Source: Chitinophaga sp. MM2321
Lineage (GTDB): Bacteria > Bacteroidota > Bacteroidia > Chitinophagales > Chitinophagaceae
Assembly (NCBI RefSeq): GCF_964033635.1
Contig: NZ_OZ035533.1
Span: 1,612,001 to 1,676,000 of the forward strand
DNA: 64,000 nt
Reading direction: 5' to 3'
A program made the position numbers and the translations under genes. The notes beneath the pieces were generated by a model. That model was not told where the DNA came from and did not search any database. It saw nothing but the letters and a program-made list of their open reading frames with translations. The number at the start of each line of letters is the position of its first letter. Positions within the stretch are counted from its first letter, which is position 1. Below are positions 1 to 7,782 of the stretch, one piece after another.

Positions 1-1935
1 ATGAAATTTGGTAAAATATCCAAAGAAGAATTTAACCTGAAAAGTTTTGAGAAAGATACCGGGGCCCACGCCGTGGTAATCGCTGAAATCGGCTCCTCTT
101 CATTTGAATCGGATGGGAGGGAACTACAGCTGGTTTATAAAGTACACCGGCGTATCAAAATCATCGACAAAAATGCCTATGGTCTTGCAACCGTAAGGAT
201 TCAGCTGTATAGAGAAGGGCTTAACGAAGAAAAAGTCCGGAACCTGAAAGCAATTTCCTACAACCTGGAGAACGGAGATATTACAGAGACAAAAATGGAT
301 AGTAAAAGCATCTTCACAGACAAGCAGGACAAGAACTGGACGATGAAGAAATTTACCCTGCCGGCCGTGAAGGAAGGGACTATTTTTGAATATACTTACA
401 CCGTTGTATCCCCTTATTTCCGCTACCTGCGGTCATGGGAGTTCCAGGGGCCCTACCCGATACTGTGGAGTGAATATAGTGCCGCCATACTGGAATATTT
501 TGACTACATGTTGATTCCACAGGGTTATGATACATACGCCGTGAAATCAAAAGAGTCTTCCCGCAGTACCTTTACCTTCCGCGTTGAAAGCCAGGGCGCT
601 ACCGGTCCTTCCCAGACCGCAACAGCTACGCCTGGTGTTACAACTTATAAATGGGCGATGAAAGATGTACCGGCCATTAAGAATGAAGACTATATAACAA
701 CCTTGGATAATTATGTGAACAAGGTGGAATTTCAATTGTCGTCCATCAACTGGCCGGGCAGGGAAAGAAAACCCGTACGCAATACCTGGTCCGGCCTGAT
801 GACCGACCTGCTGAAAGATGAAGACTACGGTGAACAGCTGTCTAATAATAATGGTTTCCTGGGAGACATCGTAGATGAATTGACAAAGGATACTAAAACA
901 AACCGGGAAAAAGCAGAGAAGATCTATTCCTGGGTGCGTGATAATTTCACCAACGAAGATTATTCAGGACTATGGATAAGGAAATCACTCAAATCAATTT
1001 TCAATGCAAGGAAGGGCGGTATAGCAGAAATCAACCTGCTGCTGGTAGCGATGCTGAAACGCGCCAAACTGGAGGCCTATCCTGTTATACTCAGCACCCG
1101 CGATAACGGGTATGTATTTTCGTATTATCCGTTACTGAACCGCTTTAACTATACTATTGCAGGACTGAACCTGGGCGATGAATTTGTGAACCTGGATGCT
1201 ACTGATCCTTTGCTGGGCTTTGGCAAATTGCCGGCAGCATGTTACAATGGTGAAGCCAGGATCGTAAATGATGTAGCTACACCACTGATGCTTTCCGCAG
1301 ACTCATTGAAGGAGCAGAAATTTACAAGTGTGATGATTGGTAAAGTAGAAAACGGTGAGATCACAGGTACTTTCCAGCAAAGACCTACCTACTTTGAATC
1401 TTATGATATCCGTCAACAGGTAAAGGCAAAAAATCAGGATGAATATTTTAAGAAGATACAAAAATCATATACAGGAGATATAACACTGGAAAATACCACC
1501 ATTGATGATCTCAAAAAGTTGGAGTCCTCCGTACTGGTGAAGTATGATTTTAAGATGGGGGTAGATGAGCAGAATTTAATGTATCTGAATCCACTCCTGG
1601 GAGAAGCGAACAAGCGCAACATCTTCAAAGCTGCGGAGCGCAAGTTTCCTGTGGAGATGCCTGCTGTATTTGATGAAGTATATTCCTTTAATATGGATGT
1701 ACCGGAAGGTTATGTTGTAGATGAATTACCCAAATCTTCCATGGCCAAGTATAATGGGGAGGAGGGCTTATTCCAGTACCTGATCCGCCAGGAGGAAAAT
1801 CATATCCAGTTACGTTGCAGGGTGAAACTCTCGAAGGCCGGGTTCACCCCGGAAGAATATCCTTCCCTGCGGGAATTTTTTGATCTTGTTGTGAAGAAAC
1901 AGGCCGAGCAGATTGTGTTTAAAAAGAAAAAATAA
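1..1935 (+). CDS. DUF3857/transglutaminase-like protein, probably 5' truncated by the window edge, catalytic residues lost
   Basis: 644 residues are visible. The product resembles DUF3857 plus transglutaminase-like proteins of Bacteroidetes, with an N-terminal beta-rich domain (about 1-240), a papain-fold region (about 295-420) and a C-terminal beta domain. It opens with ATG at base 1 but has no signal peptide, while the next gene, of similar architecture, has one. The true start is therefore probably upstream of the window. Aligned to that neighbour, the catalytic Cys position is Ile341 (GGIAEINLL instead of GDCKALSN), the His position is Tyr (FNYTIA instead of FNHVIL), and only the Asp of LDATDP remains. 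It is likely a non-catalytic paralogue. It is separated by 3 bases from the next gene, so the two are co-transcribed. Substrate unknown. Confidence 0.75.
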   Translation: MKFGKISKEEFNLKSFEKDTGAHAVVIAEIGSSSFESDGRELQLVYKVHRRIKIIDKNAYGLATVRIQLYREGLNEEKVRNLKAISYNLENGDITETKMDSKSIFTDKQDKNWTMKKFTLPAVKEGTIFEYTYTVVSPYFRYLRSWEFQGPYPILWSEYSAAILEYFDYMLIPQGYDTYAVKSKESSRSTFTFRVESQGATGPSQTATATPGVTTYKWAMKDVPAIKNEDYITTLDNYVNKVEFQLSSINWPGRERKPVRNTWSGLMTDLLKDEDYGEQLSNNNGFLGDIVDELTKDTKTNREKAEKIYSWVRDNFTNEDYSGLWIRKSLKSIFNARKGGIAEINLLLVAMLKRAKLEAYPVILSTRDNGYVFSYYPLLNRFNYTIAGLNLGDEFVNLDATDPLLGFGKLPAACYNGEARIVNDVATPLMLSADSLKEQKFTSVMIGKVENGEITGTFQQRPTYFESYDIRQQVKAKNQDEYFKKIQKSYTGDITLENTTIDDLKKLESSVLVKYDFKMGVDEQNLMYLNPLLGEANKRNIFKAAERKFPVEMPAVFDEVYSFNMDVPEGYVVDELPKSSMAKYNGEEGLFQYLIRQEENHIQLRCRVKLSKAGFTPEEYPSLREFFDLVVKKQAEQIVFKKKK

Positions 1936-1938
1936 GTC

Positions 1939-3858
1939 ATGGTAAAGCTGTTGCAGTTAGTTGCCTGTTTGTTACTGGCAATGTCATGTGCGCCTGTCTT
2001 TGCGGGCGGCCCCGTATACCCCGTAAATACAATTCCCGATTCGTTAAAAAAGGATGCACACCTGGTAAAAAGATTTGAAGAGTTTACACTGAATATTGTT
2101 GACCTGCAAAAGGTGCGTATTAACCACCACTATATATTGACGGTACTGGATGAAGAAGGTGCGAAATATACGCAGCTGCAGGAGAGATATAGTAAACAGA
2201 TAGAAGTCAGATCAATCAGCGGGGCTTTATATGATGCCTCAGGAAAGCTGATGACACGATTAAAACAAAGTAGCATTCAGGATATAGGCCAGCAGAGAGA
2301 TGGTAGCTTGATGACGGATACACGATATAAGGTGCATCAGTTTAGCAACAGCGTATATCCGTATACGGTAGAATACGAAGTGGAACAGCAGTTTAACTAT
2401 TCCTACAGTCTTCCTTTCTGGATAGCGCAGGATTACAGGGATGGTGCCGTGGAGCAGGCACGCTTCATCGTAAATGCGCCTGCGGACTATAAGCTACGGT
2501 ATCATACTTTCAGCAACATCGGAGAACCGGTAATAACAACAGAGAAGGAGCGGAAATTATATAAATGGGAAGTGCATAATATTCCTGTTGGCAGGCGGGA
2601 AGTATTTTCAGAAAGCTGGTACCGCCTTACGCCAGGTGTAGAGCTGGCGCCCAGTAATTTTGAATGGGGCCGCTATAAAGGCAGTATGAACACCTGGGAA
2701 GACTTCGGCCAGTTTGGTTATCAGTTGAATGAAGGGCGCGATGTATTGCCGGATGCCATGAAGCAAAAGGTGAGTGAACTGGTAGCAGGTCTCTCCACAA
2801 AGGAAGAAAAGATCCGGGTACTTTACAGGTACCTGCAACAAAACTATCGTTACATCAGTATTCAGCTGGGCATAGGAGGACTACAGACATTTGATGCTAA
2901 AACAGTGGCAGCAAACGGCTATGGCGATTGTAAAGCATTGTCTAATTATATGATGGCGATGCTGAAGGAGGCAGGCATCAAATCCAATTGTGTGTGGGTG
3001 AAGGCTGGTGAAGGAGATATCCGGTTGGACGAAAGTTTTCCGCACGATGGATTTAACCACGTTATTTTGTGCGTTCCCGGCGTCAAAGATACCACCTGGC
3101 TGGAGTGTACTGATAATACCTTACCTGCGGGTTATCTCAGCGGTTTTACTGCTGGCCGGCCCGTACTTATTTTAGATGAGAAAGGCCCCCAACTGATACA
3201 TACACCTGCCAGCAATATGGACATGAACCAGCAACGCAGGAGCATTCATGCTGTACTGGATGAAAAAGGCAATATGAAGGTGGACGCAGTTACTACGCGA
3301 ACAGGTCTGGAGCAGGATGATCTTCACAGCCGTCTCCATCAACTCAGTAAAGAGCAGCAGCTGGAGCGGTTGCGTAGCAGTCTGAATATAGCCAGCTACG
3401 ATGTGACAGGATATGAATGTACGGAAGCTGAAACAGCAAACCCCTCCATAGAAGAGCATATGCAGCTTGCCTGCAACAACTATGCAACGGTAACGGGCAA
3501 ACGAATATTCCTGACACCCAATATGTTAAACAGGAGCATCCCGAAGCTGGAACCTGATGAAGACCGCATATCTGATATTCAGCTTAATTATGAATACCGC
3601 CATGTGGATTCTGTGAGCATCACCATTCCACAGGGCTACAAGGCGGAGGCACTACCCGCACCGGTTATGATTTCAGGTAAATTCGGCAACTACGTGGCTA
3701 CTACTGCTGTTAATGGTAATACAGTCACCTATATACGCACTATACAGCATAAATCAGGCATCTTCCCTGCTGCTGATTTCCCTGAGTTGGTAACCTTTTA
3801 TAACGGTATTTTCAGGGCAGACAGGAGCAGGGTGGTGCTGGTCAAAGACCAGGATTAA
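1939..3858 (+). CDS. Secreted DUF3857 and transglutaminase-like domain protein
   Basis: 639 residues with an N-terminal signal peptide (hydrophobic stretch about 5-20, cleavage near VFAGG), so exported, probably to the periplasm. It has a DUF3857 domain (about 50-230) followed by a transglutaminase-like core. A complete Cys-His-Asp triad is visible: Cys331 in GYGDCKAL, His374 in DGFNHVIL and Asp392 in ECTDNT. A thiol acyl-transfer or protease-like activity is possible; the substrate is unknown in this family. It follows the degenerate paralogue by 3 bases. The last residues (KDQD) and the stop codon lie inside the left arm of a long inverted repeat. Confidence 0.8.
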   Translation: MVKLLQLVACLLLAMSCAPVFAGGPVYPVNTIPDSLKKDAHLVKRFEEFTLNIVDLQKVRINHHYILTVLDEEGAKYTQLQERYSKQIEVRSISGALYDASGKLMTRLKQSSIQDIGQQRDGSLMTDTRYKVHQFSNSVYPYTVEYEVEQQFNYSYSLPFWIAQDYRDGAVEQARFIVNAPADYKLRYHTFSNIGEPVITTEKERKLYKWEVHNIPVGRREVFSESWYRLTPGVELAPSNFEWGRYKGSMNTWEDFGQFGYQLNEGRDVLPDAMKQKVSELVAGLSTKEEKIRVLYRYLQQNYRYISIQLGIGGLQTFDAKTVAANGYGDCKALSNYMMAMLKEAGIKSNCVWVKAGEGDIRLDESFPHDGFNHVILCVPGVKDTTWLECTDNTLPAGYLSGFTAGRPVLILDEKGPQLIHTPASNMDMNQQRRSIHAVLDEKGNMKVDAVTTRTGLEQDDLHSRLHQLSKEQQLERLRSSLNIASYDVTGYECTEAETANPSIEEHMQLACNNYATVTGKRIFLTPNMLNRSIPKLEPDEDRISDIQLNYEYRHVDSVSITIPQGYKAEALPAPVMISGKFGNYVATTAVNGNTVTYIRTIQHKSGIFPAADFPELVTFYNGIFRADRSRVVLVKDQD

Positions 3859-3995
3859 AGGATTATAGGATTTTACGGATGGGTGTTTTGTTGTTTGTAC
3901 TGATTAATTATAATATCTGCTATAGCAAAATCATATAAACATAATACAAACAACAAAACACCCATCCGTAAAATCCTATAATCCTTTAATCCTGG
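3849..3995. repeat. Long perfect inverted repeat (51-base arms) between convergent genes
   Basis: Bases 3849-3899 are the exact reverse complement of 3945-3995, with a 45-base AT-rich loop between. The left arm includes the last codons and stop of the upstream gene; the right arm ends one base before the stop of the minus-strand gene at 3997. The arm has a period of about 8 (AGGATTAA, AGGATTAT, AGGATTTT, ACGGATGG). It could act as a bidirectional terminator or mRNA 3'-end stabiliser. The same word order recurs after the GH35 gene (from 41705) and a related form occurs at 35397. Confidence 0.9.
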
Positions 3996-3996
3996 T

Positions 3997-5280
3997 TTAT
4001 TTTTCCCTTACACTCACCGAAATATGCCGGTCTTTCTTTCTGTCTGCATCCGGTGCATCTGCGGCTGCTTTGGCAAATTGTGAACCGTATCCTTCGGCGC
4101 CCAGCAGTTGTTGGGCATCTGCATTTAATCTTTTCAGGGCGGAGACTACTGATTCGGCACGGTCCTTCGACAGATTCAGGTTCAGGGTGCTGTCGCCGGT
4201 ACGGTCGGTGTAGCCGCCAATTTTTATTTTTGATTTGGGAAATGCTTTCAGGATGGCGGCAATATTGCTTACCTGTTTCATGCTTTCTTCGGTTAAGTCA
4301 GCACTGCCTGTTTTGAAATTGAGGTTATCAAAATCAAACCATACATCTTTGCCGGCTTTCTGCGCATCGTCTTTCAGGAAGGTGACAAGTTGATCTTCAA
4401 TACCACCTTTGTATGCCTGTAGTACTGTTCCATCGGGCAATGTTACCTGGATGCTTTCACGGGTGACAACCGGACCGCCTTCCGTTACATTCATTACGGC
4501 GGAATCGGCCAGTTGACTGGTGGTGACGCTGTCAGTCACGAGGGTGCTGTCGTGCCTGGTGCCGCCGCAACCTTTCATCAGGTACCATAACAGGATAATG
4601 GCCACCAGAATCAGGAGTAAAGACCACAGCCAACGGCTGCTGCTGCCCTGTTTAACGCTATTGATGGTGGTATTGGCTACCCCGGCAGCTCCGCCACCAA
4701 GACCCGCTGTGAGGTTACCCAGTTTTTTGCCCAGGTCACCAAGACTTGTCAGACCCAGGATACCGGCCAGGTTAAGACCACCAGGTACAGCTCCCAGTAT
4801 TTTATCTTTTTGGGTGTTGAGATAAGTAAGAAAAGAGCTGGGTGTGAGATTGTTTTGAATGGCATGTTGCCCTGCAACGCCCAGTGTTGCAGGAGCCGCA
4901 GTTTGCAATAAGGTGCTGGCTGATGATTCCTTGATACCGGCAAAGGTGGACAGCATGCCGGTGATAGCAGTTATTTTATCTCCAAAAAGACTACGTAATA
5001 AATCACCTCCCTTGGCCACCAGGCCACCACCCCCACCTTGCAGTGCGCTGGTGATCGCAGTAGGACTGGCATCTCCGGCTACACCTTTCAGCATATCCAG
5101 CAAGCCACCTGTATCGCCGGTAGACCCTGCTTTGTTCAACAGCCCCGCCAATACCATCGGTACAATCCCTCCCAAGGCTTTCTGTATGCCGCCCTCACTT
5201 TCTCCCAGCTGAGAGGAAGCCTGGCTAACGACATTGTTGTTAAAAAGACTTTTGGCACTTTCTAGTAAGTCGAATGACAT
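3997..5280 (-). CDS. DUF937 domain protein with C-terminal OmpA-like peptidoglycan-binding domain
   Basis: 427 residues. The N-terminal half (about 1-200) is a Gly/Leu-rich DUF937-type region, followed by one membrane segment (about 218-236, WLWSLLLILVAIILLWYLM) ending in KGCGG. The C-terminal 120 residues form an OmpA_C domain with the motif GGYTDRTGDSTLNLNLSKDR, which in this family binds peptidoglycan diaminopimelate. The segment before the OmpA domain has the FDFDNLNFKTGSADLT strand expected of it. There is no cleavable signal; the cytoplasmic DUF937 part and periplasmic OmpA part would be joined by the helix. Function unknown; probably envelope associated. It is the only minus-strand gene between two intergenic hairpins. 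Confidence 0.8.
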   Translation of the reverse strand: MSFDLLESAKSLFNNNVVSQASSQLGESEGGIQKALGGIVPMVLAGLLNKAGSTGDTGGLLDMLKGVAGDASPTAITSALQGGGGGLVAKGGDLLRSLFGDKITAITGMLSTFAGIKESSASTLLQTAAPATLGVAGQHAIQNNLTPSSFLTYLNTQKDKILGAVPGGLNLAGILGLTSLGDLGKKLGNLTAGLGGGAAGVANTTINSVKQGSSSRWLWSLLLILVAIILLWYLMKGCGGTRHDSTLVTDSVTTSQLADSAVMNVTEGGPVVTRESIQVTLPDGTVLQAYKGGIEDQLVTFLKDDAQKAGKDVWFDFDNLNFKTGSADLTEESMKQVSNIAAILKAFPKSKIKIGGYTDRTGDSTLNLNLSKDRAESVVSALKRLNADAQQLLGAEGYGSQFAKAAADAPDADRKKDRHISVSVREK

Positions 5281-5579
5281 AATTGTAGGGTTTAATGATG
5301 AGAAAAAATGAAGATTTTGGAATTACTTACAGGTACAATCAGGAATCCTATAACAACATTATCCCGGTGGTTGTTTGATCCTGCCGTATTTTTTCACAGC
5401 TGCGCGTCACTTTACGCATTTTCGACTATTAAAATATGTTTTTGTTAACCAGTGGATTAAAGACCATAAAGCGTTGGTGAAAGCGTGGGAATAAGCAGCA
5501 TGATCATCACTTTTGGCATATAAGTAAAGGCCCCTGCAATTTGCAGGGGCCTTTACTTATATGCTGCTATTTTATTTTT
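5281..5579. other. Intergenic region upstream of the DUF937-OmpA gene
   Basis: 299 bases without a convincing gene. It holds the presumed promoter of the minus-strand gene starting at 5280, where I find no clear TAnnTTTG box, and a strong palindrome at 5516-5564 described separately. Nothing else recognised. Confidence 0.5.
5516..5564. terminator. Perfect 24-bp palindromic hairpin, probable terminator of the reductase gene
   Basis: 5516-5539 is the exact reverse complement of 5541-5564, with a GC-rich core (GGCCCCTGCAA). It lies 15 bases beyond the stop codon of the minus-strand reductase at 5580, the right position for its transcription terminator. The T-rich stretch (5565-5580) follows it on the plus strand, not on the minus strand, so it is not a textbook intrinsic terminator in the expected direction. 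Confidence 0.6.
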
Positions 5580-6647
5580 TTAAGCCAAAAAAGGATAGTC
5601 TGTATAACCCGTAGCACCCGCGGTATAGGCGGTGGCAAAATCAGGTGCATTCAGCGCGGCATTTTTGGCGATGCGCTTGTCCAGATCGGGATTGGCCAGA
5701 AATGCCCTTCCAAAGGCAACCAGGTCTGCAAACCCATTTTCCAGCGTCTGTGCTGCTGTTGCAGGGGTAAGCCCGTTGCATATGATAATAGTTCCTTTAA
5801 ATGCGGAACGGATGGCATCAAAAGTTTTTTGAGGGATCTGGGCAGCTACTGCAATGTGCAGATAGGCGATACCTATTTTATCCATCTCTGTAGCAAGATA
5901 CACATAGGTATCATGTACTTCGTCTACTGCATAGGGCTGTAAATCACTGAGTGTGGAATATGGCGAAAAGCGTATGCCCACCTTCTCTTTACCAATCGCG
6001 TCTGAAATCCCCCTGGCCAGTTCTATGGCCAATGCCGCACGTTTTTCAATACTGCCGCCGTATTCGTCTGTGCGGTTATTGATTTGCGGATGTAAGAACT
6101 GTTCTATCAGGTAACCATTGGCGCCATGGAGTTCAATACCATCGAAACCAGCTTCTATGGCATTCCTGGCAGCTGTTATGTGGCCCTGGATAATTGATTT
6201 AACACCTGCTGTGGTGAGTGTTTTGGGTTCTGAATGATCCTGCGGACCTTTCGTATCTGTGTATACCTGACCAGCCGCTTTGATGGACGATGCTCCAACC
6301 AGTTCCGCGCCTTCAGGTAAATTATCCTGGTGACCAATACGCCCTGTATGCATCAACTGCATGAAAAATTTGCTATTTCCTTCATGTACTGCTGTGACAA
6401 TTTTTTTCCATCCTGCTATCTGTGCTTTACTAAAGATGCCAGGTATGCGTGGATAGCCCAGTGCATCGGGTGTTGGGGCAGTTCCTTCCGTAATAATCAG
6501 TCCGGCGCCTGTGCGTTGGCTATAATATTCCTTCATAAGGTCATTCGGTATATTATCGATAGCCCTGCTGCGGGTCATAGGCGCCATCACCAGGTGGTTC
6601 TTTAGCCTTAGTCCGTTCTTATGATAAGGCGTTAAAAGCTTGTTCAT
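5580..6647 (-). CDS. Alkene reductase of the Old Yellow Enzyme family (NemA-like)
   Basis: 355 residues, the usual length for this family of FMN-dependent, NAD(P)H-using reductases that reduce activated C=C bonds (N-ethylmaleimide, enones, nitro-esters). Visible family features are the N-terminal MAPMTRSRA strand, the substrate-binding HGAN motif in ELHGANGYLIEQFL, the NNRTDEYGGS loop, and the C-terminal FMN-phosphate region DLVAFGRAFLANPDL. It is cytosolic, with no signal peptide. It sits 78 bases downstream of an AraC-type regulator on the same strand, which suggests control by that regulator in response to an electrophile. The exact substrate cannot be read from sequence. Confidence 0.9.
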   Translation of the reverse strand: MNKLLTPYHKNGLRLKNHLVMAPMTRSRAIDNIPNDLMKEYYSQRTGAGLIITEGTAPTPDALGYPRIPGIFSKAQIAGWKKIVTAVHEGNSKFFMQLMHTGRIGHQDNLPEGAELVGASSIKAAGQVYTDTKGPQDHSEPKTLTTAGVKSIIQGHITAARNAIEAGFDGIELHGANGYLIEQFLHPQINNRTDEYGGSIEKRAALAIELARGISDAIGKEKVGIRFSPYSTLSDLQPYAVDEVHDTYVYLATEMDKIGIAYLHIAVAAQIPQKTFDAIRSAFKGTIIICNGLTPATAAQTLENGFADLVAFGRAFLANPDLDKRIAKNAALNAPDFATAYTAGATGYTDYPFLA

Positions 6648-6725
6648 ATTTGTGTATTTTAATTATAGCACAAATATCCATCTGCTTTTACAGATAAAAT
6701 AGCCATTAAAGGTTGAAAAATAGTC

Positions 6726-7709
6726 CTATCCGACGGAGGAGAATTTTTTGGGCTTCATTCCATAATGTTTCTCAAATAAGCGGCTGAAATGACTCAGGTT
6801 AGAAAACCCAAGTTGGTAGCCCGCTTCAGATACGGAATAGCCGCCTTGTCTTAGTAAATAGGCTGCTTCTTCCATCCTCGCTTTCTGATAATAATTATAT
6901 AGGGTGTCGCCAAATACCTGTTTGAACAACTCCTTCATTTTTGTTTCACTCATACCAGCCATTTTTGAAATTTCAGGTAGATGTGGAGGCTTGCTCAAAT
7001 CTGTGAGGATGGTCGTTCTTATAACAAACAGTGTGTCTATATCAGCTTTATTGACCGGTTTAAGCGGTGTCGCTTCCCGTTGCAACAGGTTGTTGAACAG
7101 TATATAAAGCAGTTCCTGTACTTTAAACCTGTAATACAACATACGCAGATTCCCCTCTTCATTATAATCCGTTACCTGTTTCAATACTTTTTGTACTTCC
7201 TGGTTCATACTTTCATAAAAAAGGAAGGAAGCTGTCCCACTGGTGATTGTTTGCACCAGGTTGTTGGGATGCTCTATGCCTAGCAGTGTGGCCAATATGG
7301 AAGCCTTAATACCAATTACGGTAAAATAAATCTCCGCTTCCGCCGGGAAATGGGTCACAGAATTGAGGTCGGCAGAAGCTATCTGAATAGCGGAATCGCT
7401 GGTCCTTGAAATTTGAACGCGATCTTTTTCTTCCGCTAACAGGCATATAGGCTCTTCATTACTGTGTAAAATGATTGTTACCAGGTCATTAATATCCGCA
7501 GGACCTTTGCGTTTAAGTATAAATTCTTCTTTGAGCCGGTACCGGTGAATGAGTAACTTAAAACCGGTATCCAGTTCTATTTTTCTGATAGTACCTTCAC
7601 CCATTGAAGCCGGAATCGTTAACCTGTCGCCATCCAAAGGCACATGAAACGTTTCGGCAAAACCGGTTAAAAAATCAAAAGAAGGAGAAGCCTCAAACTC
7701 AAATACCAT
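6726..7709 (-). CDS. AraC family transcriptional regulator
   Basis: 327 residues. The C-terminal about 100 residues form the double helix-turn-helix of the AraC/XylS family: LPEISKMAGMSETKMKELFK is the first HTH, and the second ends in YQLGFSNLSHFSRLFEKHYG followed by MKPKKFSS. The N-terminal about 220 residues are an uncharacterised sensor region typical of Bacteroidetes AraC proteins lacking an obvious cupin. It lies directly upstream of the Old Yellow Enzyme reductase on the same strand and probably regulates it. No ligand can be inferred. Confidence 0.85.
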   Translation of the reverse strand: MVFEFEASPSFDFLTGFAETFHVPLDGDRLTIPASMGEGTIRKIELDTGFKLLIHRYRLKEEFILKRKGPADINDLVTIILHSNEEPICLLAEEKDRVQISRTSDSAIQIASADLNSVTHFPAEAEIYFTVIGIKASILATLLGIEHPNNLVQTITSGTASFLFYESMNQEVQKVLKQVTDYNEEGNLRMLYYRFKVQELLYILFNNLLQREATPLKPVNKADIDTLFVIRTTILTDLSKPPHLPEISKMAGMSETKMKELFKQVFGDTLYNYYQKARMEEAAYLLRQGGYSVSEAGYQLGFSNLSHFSRLFEKHYGMKPKKFSSVG

Positions 7710-7742
7710 AAGTGTTTGATTGAAATAAGCACTTAAGTTAAA

Positions 7743-7782
7743 TAATATCTCCTAAATCCCTAAATATCAAAATCTCTAAATA
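7743..7782. repeat. Half-copy of the AT-rich 3'-end repeat family
   Basis: Directly after the stop of the beta-helix gene (minus strand, ends 7783) lies a run of related words (CTAAATCCCTAAATATC, AAAATCTCTAAATA). It matches the right arms of the long inverted repeats elsewhere in the window. No paired left arm was found nearby, so it should not form the long hairpin. Confidence 0.5.
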
